From the NCBI GenBank assembly GCA_963576475.1, contig OY754972.1:35982978-36046977 (forward strand): a stretch of 64,000 nucleotides of DNA, in the 5' to 3' direction. This DNA is from Molanna angustata. Its lineage: Eukaryota > Arthropoda > Insecta > Trichoptera > Molannidae. Each line of letters starts with the position of its first letter. The stretch's first letter is position 1. The position numbers were made by a program, and so were the translations under genes. Shown one piece after another: positions 1 to 11,065 of this stretch. The notes beneath the pieces were generated by a model that made no database searches, was not told the origin of the DNA, and saw only the letters and a list, made by a program, of their open reading frames with translations.

Positions 1-78
1 TATTGTTCTCTAATATTTTATTCTGATAAATCTAATTCTATACATAGAATAATTACGTTTTTATAAAAACTTCAATAT

Positions 79-880
79 TGTCCAGAGGAACACGGAGAGA
101 ATGTTCCTCTGGACATTAAGTAATGTTCCTCTGGACAATTTAACAACAAGTGTGTATGCTTATCAACATTGAATTTTTGGTTGAAAAAAATAACTCAGAA
201 TGTCCATAATTGAAGCAATTTAATAACATCATAGAAAATTTATAAATAAGTAAAAAATAACCTAGAAATTTTAATGAAAAAAAGATATAATATTACAAAT
301 TCAAAATAATTAGATATCTTACAACTATAATAAGATATCTTACAACTATAATTAGATATCTTACAACTAAAAACATCACAAACGGCATCTTTGAGGACAT
401 CATGATCAATAGGTGAGTTCTAGTTTTTTTCAGTTTTGTTACCTGGCAATGGTGCTGAAAATACGATAGCACGTTCCTCTGGCATGTCCAAAGGAACATG
501 CAAATCAGTGTCCAGAGGAACATATGGTATACATTTTTAACGTATCTTGTCTTAAATATTTTTGATGATAGGTTATCAAAGAGATTATTACGTCAATAAC
601 ACAGCAAATGAGCATGTTTCAATGTATTATTGAAAAGATTTGTATAATATGATTCTTTATAGTAAAAAAATAACTCGATAAAAAATGAAAATATTTACTT
701 TTTGAGTTAAAAAAATAAAAACATTGATTCACGTTTACACTTTGAACGAAAATTCAAGATGTCAAATTAGTGATGCATGATATGCAAATGTTTATTAAAA
801 TTTGTTGCAATGTTGAAATAAAAGTGTTCATTTATGGAAATAAATATACTGTCCAGAGAAACAAGTGTCCAGAGGAACAC
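79..880. repeat. Cluster of inverted and direct copies of TGTTCCTCTGGACA
   Basis: Eight exact or near copies of the 14-mer TGTTCCTCTGGACA, in both orientations, lie at about 79-92, 102-115, 124-137, 473-484, 485-499, 509-522, 850-863 and 866-879. The copies at 79-115 form a short hairpin. The copies at 124-137 and 509-522 are exact inverted repeats enclosing about 400 bp, so they could be the termini of a MITE. I infer nested or overlapping MITEs sharing this TIR. No target duplication is obvious and no coding content is seen. A regulatory-site cluster is a less likely alternative. Confidence 0.45.
312..373. repeat. Three-copy 21-bp tandem repeat
   Basis: The unit AGATATCTTACAACTATAAT recurs with a 21-bp period starting at 312, 333 and 354. 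It lies inside the interval bounded by the 124-137 and 509-522 inverted 14-mers, so it may be internal sequence of that putative MITE. Confidence 0.7.
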
Positions 881-899
881 AACTTGCCCCTACCATTAT

Positions 900-1010
900 G
901 TAGCTGCACGCACGCAAATCTTCGACTTGAGTACATCGGTCGTGGCAGGATACGAACTCGCAACCACTCGATTACTAACCCAGTGCGTTAATCGCTCTGC
1001 GCTGTATCTG
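900..1010 (-). mobile_element. Degenerate tRNA-like SINE head
   Basis: On the minus strand this stretch has a tRNA-like organisation: AGCGATTAACGCACTGG, then a B-box-like GAGTTCGTATCC about 30 nt downstream. This is the layout of a tRNA-derived SINE promoter. It is degenerate, differs from the two other SINE families here, and does not fold as a tRNA gene that I can support. Confidence 0.4.
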
Positions 1011-1549
1011 TAACTAATGTGTATGTACAGCAGTTTTATACATATTTTTTACCTGTTATTAGCCAGAGCCAGGCCTCATAGTAGCCAATCGTTGTTACCT
1101 GCTGCGATGTACTTCGAATCATTTTCAGTTTAAATACTAACCCCCACTTTCACCAAGGGTCATAAGCGCTAAAATCAATTTTTCGTTGCACTCACCATAA
1201 AATTTCGTTTCACCAAACATTTTTACTACCATTAAGTGACGCCGGCGACTCAACTCATAAGTGACGGTCTATTGTGGATCAAGTCATTCATCAACGTATT
1301 TTGTAACTAAAATTATTACATTTTTGCACTTATTGTTAATTGTTTTGTGTTATAATTGTTATATTTTATGTTATATTTGATTTTTCTATATTATCCAGAT
1401 ATATTATTAACACAAAAGAATAGAAAAAATAATTGGATTAGCTAATGAAATAGACAGAAGTGCGTTATACCCAGGGCGAATTAAACAAAATAATTTATTC
1501 ATGATGTCAATACATTGCTTTTTGTATTTCTTAAATAAAATTGAATTTT
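1011..1549. other. No gene; AT-rich intergenic sequence
   Basis: No coding signal is seen. A less AT-rich patch at about 1140-1310 (containing CCCCACTTTCACCAAGGGTC) looks like a decayed MITE fragment, but no second end could be found. Confidence 0.4.
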
Positions 1550-1550
1550 T

Positions 1551-2616
1551 CAACTGTCGATTCGTTCATGAGAATTCAATTCTCTGAATGAATCGACATT
1601 GTTAAACCAAGATGCGTGTACGAAGGAAAATTTTGTATGGCGTAGTGGACTTTTTGCATGCTAATAACACCAACTAGAGGCCTCGCAGCATATATATTGC
1701 CATACATGGATTTACTCAGAATTCGGAGTAGAACATTTTATGTGAGTTTTGTGTGTGTGTCTGTGTGTCCGTCCCCCCTTATAACTTTTGATCTGCTCAA
1801 TTTACAGAGCCCAAGTTTTCAGAATATACATATAAACAATTATAGGCCTACAAAACTTTTATACTCAGAATTGTGAATTTTTGTTTCAGTCAGGGGTTAT
1901 TAACTTTTGAATTTTTACTTTATTTTTCCATATATCTCAAAAACCATAAAAGCTAGAACGCTGAAAATTGGTATGAACATAAAAAAATATAAAATATCAA
2001 ATTAGTTTTTTTTTAATTCCAGGGTTTCACAAACATTTTTTATTAAGAAAAATATTTTTTTATGATAAATTTGTAAGTTTAACTGCCTAAATTTCATTTT
2101 TTTTTTAAATATTGAAAAAAGCCGAAACATCCCAACTAGATAATTTAATTTTCTATAAAAAATATTAGCATTGTAGTAGTACATCTCAATTTTTTTTTTT
2201 AACAATTTTTATAAAAATGTAAATTTATTGACGACATCGCTTCATACAATTTGTATGGTAGTCACCTATACACAATATCAAAGAAGACTTAATAGTTTGA
2301 TACTTCATCTCCAAACACACAATATAAATATACCATCATGCTGTTTTCATATTCCGGGTAGGGAAAAAAGACTGACCTCCATACTATCCTATCTTGACTA
2401 CCTAGGTACATGTGTTGTATAGAAAACCAAATATCATAAAATAATAAATAATTTGTAATTATAAATAAATTTGGAATAGTAAAATAAAACAAAAAAAATA
2501 AAAAAAAATATTAATAATAATAATTTGTATTTATGGGTTTATAGTTTGGTACTTATTCTTCAACTATACATACTATTGCTATCGACAGTTGGATCTCATG
2601 TGTTACATGCAACTAG
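1551..2616 (+). mobile_element. HINE-A (non-autonomous Helentron), near full length
   Basis: The left end is CAACTGTCGATTCG followed by a palindrome around GAGAATTCAATTCTC. A short TGTGTC tract lies at about 1752-1771. The inverted terminal motif ATCGACAGTTGG occurs at 2581-2592, then a CATGT-GTT-ACATG hairpin and CTAG ending at 2616, with T next. The displaced 3' inverted repeat, 3' hairpin, internal microsatellite and T-flanked ends are the published hallmarks of Helentron-associated elements. There is no coding capacity; mobilisation would depend on a Rep/helicase protein encoded elsewhere. The first C of the terminus is lost. Confidence 0.8.
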
Positions 2617-3458
2617 TATTTAAAACAGCATAATAATTTATGACAACGAAAACAATAATGGCGGTATGCACAATAACGTAGGTAGCAGGGGTTGAATAGC
2701 TGGTATGCGACACAGCACTCTCGGCCATTCACGACACTAATGCGAATATACTTACTGATGAGATCAAAGTAGGAACACTTTTTTCAAACAATTTCAAAAA
2801 CTTGAAAAAATTGTGAACTACACACTGAATAATATTTGATTGTTATTTTAATAAAAGAAACAATATAAATTATGTGTTCTTGATTTTTTAATATTTCTAT
2901 ACAATTTAACAAGAGTTCGTATTCATATACACCGGAAATTTAAAGAGAGTTGAGCCTAGGGGTCAATTAAGAATATTGGTTTTTAGTTTGTGAAATGAAA
3001 ATTCATTGTGTGATGCACTCAAGGACTTAAGCTCCAAGCAGGTAGTTAGTTGATGATCCATTTGATGTTCCTTAGTGAACACGGCCACATGACGTAAATC
3101 TGGCGGTCATGGGATCTTTGACTTGTATATAATATATCAAAATAATATTGTAACTCTCCTACTTAATAAAGAAAACAGTTTCATAGTACCTATGTATCTA
3201 CAAAATGTGAGATCATTTCTCCGGCGGTTGTGTATTTAGTGAGACCACGTACACTTCATATATCAAGAATTCTACTGTATTCTGCCTAATTGAAAAACCT
3301 GCTTAACGGTTTCGTGTTTCCGTTGAAAACAAAGTTGAAGAGCTGGCGAATCCAACTGGCGTTTCAATGGAATGAATAAACAAAGCAGATATGTGTGACT
3401 TAGACCACTTGACGGCCTTTTCTAATTTATCCACACTAAAAGGACGAGGTTATATAAG
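2617..3458. other. No gene seen
   Basis: AT-rich sequence with short unconvincing reading frames and no recognisable repeat terminus. The phrase TCTGGCGGTCA at about 3099 recurs near 44369, so a shared decayed repeat is possible. Confidence 0.35.
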
Positions 3459-4440
3459 CTAGTTTCATGTAACACATGAAATCAAACTGTCGATGACGAT
3501 AGTAGGTACATATGTTTATGGTATAAGAATGCATAAAAATCCATGTTTGTTATAAATAATAATAAATATACTTACCAAACTATTAACATTAAATACAAAT
3601 TATTGAATATATTCAAATATTTTATTTTCTTATACAAAACATGTTAGTATGTCTGGATAGGATTGTGTAGTGTTCAATATTTTTATTCTACTCCGAATTG
3701 ATAAACAGCGTGATGTTATGCACGTACGATTTTTTTAAACATAAACTAACATTTTTAATATAACACATAGTCAACCATCAAAAAATGTATGAAGAAAACG
3801 TATCAAATAATAGAGTCTCCATAGATATTTCATTATTCTGCCATACAATTTGTATGAACCAATGCATTAAGTCTCTAAATTAAATTTTTACAAAATATGT
3901 AAAACAATTTTGAGTTGTAATAATTTTGTTGTTTATTTGTTTTTAATAGAAAATTTAATTATCTTGTTGGGATATTTCGATATTATTTCATAAGAAAATG
4001 TTTTTCTTAATAAAAAAAGTTGAAAAAACAACCTGACAAAACTTTTCTATAAAAACAAGTTTGAGATATTATATTTATCTATCTATATTTATTCATATTT
4101 CAGAACTCTAGCTTTTATGTTTTGTGATTATGGTAATTTAAAATAAACATTCCATTCTTATTGACCTGACAGAAACAAAAATTGAAATGTCTGAATAAAA
4201 CGTTTTTTGCGCCTACGATTTTCTAAGTTTTCTGAAATTTTGAGCTCTGTGCATTAAGCGGATCTAAAGTCATAAGAAACATACGCACACCCACAGACAC
4301 ACCCACAGACATACCCACAGACACACACAGAGACACATTTTTTCTGTGTTTTTTACTTCAAAGTTGAAAAAACCATGAAAAATATAGACCTGGCCATACA
4401 AAATCTCGCGAAATATATTCTCTAGAACTAATCGACGGTA
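3459..4440 (-). mobile_element. Old, diverged HINE-A copy
   Basis: In reverse orientation the 3' end is CTAG at 3459-3462, followed by the degenerate hairpin and the subterminal motif CTGTCGATGACGATAG. The body shows family landmarks in order, a degenerate CACACC/CAGACA tract at 4282-4337 replaces the microsatellite, and the 5' end at about 4430-4440 reads TAATCGACGG. Divergence is much higher than in the 48-51 kb copies, so this is an old insertion. Confidence 0.7.
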
Positions 4441-4495
4441 AGTAAACAATAAATAATACACAAATTTCATACAAAAGGACCCCAGACACCAGACT

Positions 4496-4685
4496 CCAGG
4501 GGGGCAAGTCTGGTCAGCCAACGAAATCGAAACCCTCACAATTACCCATATCATTACCCATACCCATATCAATTACCCATATTATTAATATCATATTTGC
4601 TATAGGAATCCATATGATAATTATATCCATGATATGGGTAATCACGAGGGTTTTTGATTTCGCCGATTGATAAGACTTGCCCCTG
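4496..4685. mobile_element. Foldback MITE, about 190 bp
   Basis: The two halves are imperfect inverted repeats. The left starts CCAGGGGGGCAAGTCTGG and continues GAAACCCTCACAATTACCC; the right contains GGGTAATCACGAGGG and ends AGACTTGCCCCTGG. The whole element can fold into one long hairpin. Related interrupted copies lie at 36981-37330 and 37931-38917. It has no coding capacity; I cannot assign the superfamily. Confidence 0.7.
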
Positions 4686-5149
4686 GTATATCTTAATCCA
4701 GTTTTTAGTTTGTTTTATTTGGCCTCATCAATATAATATGTAATTGCGCTCGACTGAAGGTAAATTAATTATTGCTACATTTCTATCTATTTATGTCTGA
4801 TATATCCATAAAAGTGCACAAAGTTTAACAGTGATCACAAATTATACAGAAAGATACAAAGCTAACGTTTGTATCAGATTCAACTCATATCGTGAAATTT
4901 TATTGCAGTGAGACGATCGCGATGGCTATTACCACTACACACCGAATCTTCTCAAGTTTCCATTGGGAAAGCGCAAAGTTTAACACGGAACTACATAGTT
5001 AAGAGACATTTATAAAAATTACGACCTAGACGCCGCCTTTGTAGATTTAATTTGAAAATGTTTTAATGTGAATACAATTTAAGGGTATAACAACATAAGG
5101 GTAAGAATAAAATATATAAGTGCAAAAAAAATAAAAATTAGTTACAATA
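4686..5149. other. No gene seen
   Basis: Unremarkable AT-rich sequence between a foldback MITE and a HINE fragment; no motif recognised. Confidence 0.35.
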
Positions 5150-5432
5150 CCATGAATGGTATCCATAATATGCCTACAGAATGCACAATATCTACAGGGA
5201 CTCTCAATAGTTTGATGCTTAATCTTCATACATATTTGCAAACACACCATCAAGCTTTTTACGTATTCGGGGAAGGAAAAAATGACTGACCACATTATCT
5301 TATCCATACATACATTTTTTTGTATATTAAACATAATATATTAAAATACTCAAAAATTTGGATGTAAAATTTTATATTTTCGTACATATTCTTTTGCTTT
5401 CGAAAGTTGGATCTTATGTATTACATGCAGTT
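5150..5432 (+). mobile_element. HINE-A 3' fragment, diverged
   Basis: It matches the last quarter of the HINE family. Landmarks in order are the ACAATATCTACAGGGACTC region, ACTCTCAATAGTTTGATGC, the AAAATGACTGACC block, TTTGGAT, and the 3' end GTTGGATCTTATGTATTACATGCAG. The terminal CTAG is lost. The 5' three quarters are missing. Confidence 0.6.
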
Positions 5433-5593
5433 TACACAACTAAGTGCCATGCAGTAGCGAAATTACAATAGAAGCCGAAAATCTTGGCTTTCCTATTAAT
5501 ATTAAGTTAAGAAAGTCAAGTCTTAATATTTTTTGTCTGTTTTATTGAAACCACACTACAAGATCAAAAATTGAACCCTATGTAGATACTTAT

Positions 5594-5619
5594 TCTTCTT
5601 CTTCTTCTTCTTCTTCTTC
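5594..5619. repeat. (TTC)n microsatellite
   Basis: A pure TTC run which, on the minus strand, is the 3' (GAA)n tail of the adjacent retrotransposon fragment. Confidence 0.9.
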
Positions 5620-6124
5620 AATGGCACTACAGCCCAAATCAGGCTTTGGCCTCCTCCAACTTTCGCCTCCAACCATTCCTGTCCTCAGCCACTGTTCTCC
5701 ATCCGGTCACTAGGATAAGCTGGTTCGCATATTTGGTTACTTCGTCTTCTCATCTCAGTCTTGGTCTTCCTATCCTCCTCTTTCTCCCCGGATGCCCCAT
5801 CATCACCCTCTTGGGTACCCGTGAGTTTTTCATTCTATGCACGTGTCCAGCCCATCTCAATCTCGTGAGCCTCATATGGGTTGAGATACTAGGGGCCTGG
5901 TAAATGCTGTACAATTCATTATTGCGCCGAATGCGCCATTCATCGCCGTCCCTCACGGGCCCACAGATTCTACGAAGCACCTTCCGTTCGAATGTGTCCA
6001 GGGACTCAGCTGCTTTTACTGACAGTGTCATTGCCTCGCATCCATACGCCAGTACCGTTCTGGCAATTGTCTTGTACAGCGTCAATTTTGTTTTTCTAAC
6101 CCTATGTGGATACGAGGGCCACAA
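5594..6124 (-). mobile_element. Non-LTR retrotransposon 3' end (RT C-terminus plus GAA tail)
   Basis: The minus strand encodes a 124-residue open stretch typical of a reverse transcriptase C-terminus. It has LYKTIARTVLAYGCEAMTL, then FERKVLRRICGP, LRWAGHVHRM and a final GRKRRIGRPRLR. The reading continues in another frame as AEDRNGWRRK before a short 3' UTR ending in a (GAA)n tail at 5594-5619. 5' truncation with a simple-repeat tail indicates target-primed retroposition. The catalytic RT palm is absent, so it is inactive. The clade (RTE or Jockey/CR1 group) is uncertain. Confidence 0.8.
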
Positions 6125-7144
6125 ATGTTAATATTATTTTGGCATGTGATTTTTAAAATATTTTAATGGCCACTCAAATGAGCAATGACACTAACAAAGC
6201 ATTAAATTTTCGACATTTTCCAATTTCTTTCAGGGTTTGCCTAGTCCGGAAGTTCTACGCACGCCTCTGGTGCCAAAAGATGCATGTCATCATTAAGAAT
6301 ATCAAAACAAAAGAAAATGAATAAAACTTGATGACGATAGGTAAATAAATCACATAGTGAAGACTTATTCTTGTACCTTTTTATATTTATTAATTGAAAA
6401 AAAAAATACCAATATTTTAAATATTGTTAGTCAAAGGTGAATTATAATCATCTGTACTAAGACTGCAAACGTTCTTACTTTTAAGAAAAAGAAGAACATT
6501 TCACCATGTAACTTTTTGAATAGAATTAGGTCCTATGTACAATAAAACCAAGTTTATAAATAGACAATCAGATTTCTCGCTTTTCTTCGCTCTATATAAT
6601 ACGATTTTCAACTTACTTAATATACACCACAGTCCGTCTCGACATGAAATCAGTTCGTTCAAAGCTCCATTCATAAGATTCTATTGTCTTAAATAATTCA
6701 ATCCTGCGACCGAAATTCGCAGACGTTATATTTTTCAATTATGTAAACAAAAACGATTCATTTGTGTTGATTTGTATTGTTTTACAATACAATACATGGA
6801 AAATAACTATAATTTTTTCCATTACTAAAGATTGAATTTGTAAAGACACTGATATTTCCGTTGTAAATAAAAAAACCTTGATTATAATTAGAATTTAAAA
6901 TTGAAATTTTTTCCGTTCTTTCCTACTCGGGAAGAATGTAGCAAAATGAATACAATTTTTTTTTATGATTTGTTAATCGGATTTTCTAACTATTCAGTAG
7001 CTCGAGCTCGGTATCACAGCAGGGGATGCTGGAGAGTTACTTTTTCTAAGATAAACATGTTTATCAACCTAATGTAAGAGAATTATCTACCTTTTCAAAA
7101 AATGACTAAAATTTGATTACTTGATTGAGAGTACAACACATAGT
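6125..7144. other. No gene seen
   Basis: AT-rich sequence without recognisable coding or repeat structure. Confidence 0.35.
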
Positions 7145-7761
7145 GCCGGCATTACAGTCTTAGTTTATGAGCGTTTATTTTAGCGTTTAGCGTTAAAGTT
7201 TTACAAAAATATAGCCTATTACAGTGTCCGTTTAGGCCTAATCTTCCCTCAAATACGTTACTAAAACGACAAATATTTAACTCAACGTTTCTGGCGGATT
7301 AAGTACTGTGAGTCAACTGTCATTTGCTAGGCAACGAGTGTAGTTTCAGTTTCTATCACTAGAGGCGTTAGGCAACGAGTGTAGTTTCAGTGTTCTATCA
7401 CTAGAGGCGTTAGTTGTATCGACGGTAGCGCCACACAACAAAACAAACTGACAGCCATATTGAAACGAACATGGGAATTTAAAAGCATTATTTTGGTGAA
7501 AAAAATTAAATTTACCATGTTGGATAGTAAAACAATAGTATTTCAAGTCGTAGCGTCCCGTTCTGTAGTTCGTATTATTTGAGGTTATTTAAAATTTGAC
7601 AGATAATAACCACAGAAAAAGTAAAATATGTCTATAATTGAAGATTTAGTAAATGACATGTCATATTGCACTGTAATACGGAAATGGATTCAATCTCTCC
7701 ATAACATTAATCTTGAGTTTAACAAACTCAATGAGTTGAGGGCCGACTGTAATACCGGGCC
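7145..7761. mobile_element. PIF/Harbinger-like MITE, copy 1
   Basis: The ends are inverted: GCCGGCATTACAGTC on the left and GACTGTAATACCGGGCC on the right. The interior matches the 26524-27109 copy along most of its length. A local duplication of a roughly 40-bp unit (GGCAACGAGTGTAGTTTCAG at about 7331 and 7372) is specific to this copy. The superfamily is inferred from the GGCC-type TIR and the 3-bp TAT duplication of the two sister copies; the flanks here are too degraded to show it. No transposase is encoded. Confidence 0.7.
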
Positions 7762-9484
7762 ATACTTACCAAGCTACCTTAAGAGATTTTCCCAAGTATT
7801 GTTTATGTGCTCGTAATAATTGAAGACTTCCGTTATTTTTCATGGATTTCTTCATACTTACTGTCTTGATAAAATATATATGAAACTACAAACTGCTGCA
7901 GTACCTGAATTCATACCAATATAAAGATAATCATCTAAATCTTCTGCAGTTGTAAAGAATTACTCAAATCTTGACCAAATTTACCTTGATTTACCTTTGT
8001 ACATTTAAATATTTCAGTCCCTCCCGTCCCTTTTCAGTCCCTTCCATCCTTTTTTAGAACCTTTTTTCATTCGATTTCTCTCTTTCTGTGAAATCCTTCA
8101 CTGATTATCTTAATATAAGTTTAAAGTTAACTATTTCAAAAGCTTATAATTAATAGCTTCAATTTATAGTGACAGGCTTCATTAATGCCTCCCTACCAGC
8201 TAAAGATTTTTGTTTATTTTGGTTAGGAAAAGCCCTTCAGATATATAGAACTATGAGACTAGTAATACCTACCGAAAACTCTCGAACATATTTCATTTCG
8301 ATCAAATCTAAGTATAAATCATTAAAAAAATAAAAAAAACAAATTCATTTTATCCTTTAATCTTGACTGTCTTTTTTTTGATCGAAAATAAATAATTAAT
8401 TTCTAAATGTTACATATGTTAGATTACTTTCCTAAATATTACGAATATGAAGCTAATAAAAATGTTTATTGAGGATCATTGAGTATGTTTATTGAGTCAC
8501 AATCCTTTTCCCATCCTTTTTTTTTCTCTTCCCTTACTTTCCCGTCACAGGCAAACATACAGTAAATCTTAGTTATCTTTAAATTTATGATGTTCAAAAT
8601 GTTTCATATTTAATATCTGTGGACATATGTAATTGGTCTGTTTGTTATTATTTTATAGTGTATTATTCTATTTTAGTATTTTAAGACTGTATTTGTCTAT
8701 TATAAGACTGTATTTGTCTCCCACTATAGGGAAGTTAGGGCACTTTTCAATAAGCTTAAAAAAACGATAGTTACCTTTAAATAAAACAAGTTTTTTTATA
8801 AACAGTCTGCATAGAAAAAATAGTAAAAGGTGTGCAAATGATTTAAATAAAAATATGTAAATTTTTTAAAAAGTAAAAATTTTAAATTAAATAATGTAAA
8901 AAAGTGTCAAATGATCTCAACCCTCCCCTACTATGTCAAATATTAATAAGTTGGCACATTCCAGAGAAAAAATATGATATTTACTGTCTCATATATTCAT
9001 ACTGAATACATACACAAATAAAGACTTTGATACAAATGTAGGTCTGGCCTAAAGTCATCCCTAGATATTGCCTTAATTATACCTCGATTGGGAATGCAAA
9101 TGTCTGCTGTCATCAATTATTCCAGTAGTTTAGGATTGATGTCCGTATTAATTATCCCGTGTTGTGTATATAATGAAGATACCTACCTATGTATGTATGT
9201 AGGTATGTATGTACGATGTACGCGCGTGAATTGGATACTGGAAACATTTCAAGTCACGCATAAGTTAACCAAACAGGATTGAGTACCTCGGTAAGGAACA
9301 TGTCAAGTTAGTGTTTCTGAAACCTAATATATTATTTCAAACAACATTTAAATTAAGTTGCCTATTTGCAGAACAATACTAATAAGTAAGTATAATAAAT
9401 TATGAAAATATACTCTTTGACGCATTAATGTGCTGAGAAATTGATAGCTATTTATTGTTTTCTCCCTATAATCTGCAATCATCT
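7762..9484. other. No gene; AT-rich sequence
   Basis: No coding signal. Contains a short GTAT/GTAG microsatellite at about 9180-9220 and homopolymer-rich tracts only. Confidence 0.35.
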
Positions 9485-9693
9485 AAATGTCGATTCGTTC
9501 AAGAGAATTGCATTCTCTTGAATGAATCGGCAGTTTAAAGCCAAGACGCGTGTATGAAGGAACATTTTGTATGGTGTAGTGGACTTTTTGCATGCCAAAA
9601 ACACCAACTTAGCGGCTTCGTAGCATATTATGTTCTATATATAATATATGGTTAAATTCAGAGTTTGAAGTATAACATTTTTGTGTTTCTCAT

Positions 9694-9746
<53 letters not shown>

Positions 9747-10179
9747 TATGTGTCCGTCCCCTCTTGTAACTTTTGATCTGCTTAATTTACAGAGCTCAAA
9801 ATTTCAGAATATATAGATAATTATAGGCCTACAAAACTTTCATACTCAGAATTTTGAATTTTTGTTTTAGTCAGGGGTTATCAACTTTTGAATTTTTACT
9901 TTATTTTTCCGTATATTTCAAAAACTCTAAAAGCTAGACTGCTGATAATTGGTATAATTATAGATACAAAAAAAAAATCTCAAATATATTTTACAAAAAA
10001 ACTCCAGAGTTTCTCGAACATTTTTATTAAGAAAAACATTTTTTTCTAAAAAAAAACATTTTATATTCAAAAGTTTTAAAATAAATCGAAAAAAGCCGAA
10101 ACCCCGCAACTAGATAATTTAATTTTCTATAAAAAATATTCGCATTGTATTAGCACATCTCAAACTTTTTTTAATTGTT
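9485..10179 (+). mobile_element. HINE-A 5' portion of a chimeric element
   Basis: The worn 5' end (AAATGTCGATTCG with a palindromic GAGAATTGCATTCTC) is followed by the HINE-A body, a (TG)n tract at about 9696-9745, the AACTTTTGATCTGC block, and the segment ending at TTAATTG. The sequence then switches at 10180 to a different HINE subfamily. The usual HINE-A 3' third is missing. Confidence 0.75.
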
Positions 10180-10623
10180 CCGATTGTAGTGCTGAAGCAA
10201 AATTATTTCAATACTACAATGATTTCAGTCAAGGGTTATCGACTTTTGAATTTTAACTTTATTTTTCCATGTATCCCAAAAACTATAAAAGCTAGAAAAT
10301 TGTTTATTTTGGAATATTTTTGTAAAATTTAATTTACTGACAACATCGTTTCATACAATTTGTAAGGCGGTATGCACTACACAATATCTACGGGGAATCA
10401 ATAGTTCAACTATCTCCAAACAAACATACATGTATACGTACCATCCTGTTTTCATATTCTGGGTAAGAAAAAAAGACTGACCCCATACTATCCTATCCTG
10501 ACATACATACCTACGTGTTTTATATAGAAATAAAATATTTTAAAGTTAAAGTTTTGTACGTATTCTTCAATTATACATACTGTCGCCATCGACAGTTGGA
10601 TCTCATGTGTTACATGCAACTAG
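10180..10623 (+). mobile_element. HINE-B, short Helentron-like subfamily
   Basis: It starts CCGATTGTAGTGCTGAAGC after a T, exactly as the copy at 14814 does. It shares the middle and 3' body of HINE-A in shortened form and ends with ATCGACAGTTGG, the CATGT-GTT-ACATG hairpin, and CTAG at 10620-10623, followed by T. The shared, T-preceded start in two loci suggests a true 5' terminus of a second subfamily. Here it abuts a truncated HINE-A, making a composite. Confidence 0.65.
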
Positions 10624-10954
10624 TAATATGAATAGATAAAAGATCGGATATTGGCAAAAGGCGACAGAATTTCTCAAATACAAGACAGCGATAGAGGGGT
10701 GTGATTGAATTCTCTCCATAGAATATTATATTTGAAATATACATATATTACTGCATTGTTTTTCACTTACATATTATTGATTTCCAAACCAATTGGAAAG
10801 TATTTCATCCTTTACAATATATACTATGAGTTTCCAAGTAACGGGAAATAAATTATCTTTGACTAAAAATAGTTTTATCAAAATCACGAATAAGTGAAAA
10901 TATTTCTAAGATTAAAAAATATAATACATACATAATATGTAAATAGCATCACGT
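10624..10954. other. No gene seen
   Basis: AT-rich filler between a HINE and a reverse transcriptase tail fragment. Confidence 0.35.
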
Positions 10955-11065
10955 CGTGTCCCTCACGAGGCAGATAGAAAGTTCTGAAAGCCACAGTTTT
11001 CTATCTTGACACACATCCATCGCCTCATCAACATTCATGCATCGTCTCATACGTAGGTACTCGTC
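10955..11065 (-). mobile_element. Non-LTR RT extreme C-terminal fragment
   Basis: Read on the minus strand it gives an MRRCMNVDEAMDVCQDRKLW-like peptide. The same peptide block recurs at about 22090-22170, 47315-47380 and 63310-63360. It is the last coding segment of a non-LTR reverse transcriptase of the GRP-R-W group. Only about 35 codons survive. Confidence 0.55.

Noticed and set aside
1551..2616. Classical TIR DNA transposon interpretation of the 1-kb family
   Set aside because: The right inverted repeat is internal, not terminal, and the nested copy shows no target duplication, so a Helentron-type reading fits better.
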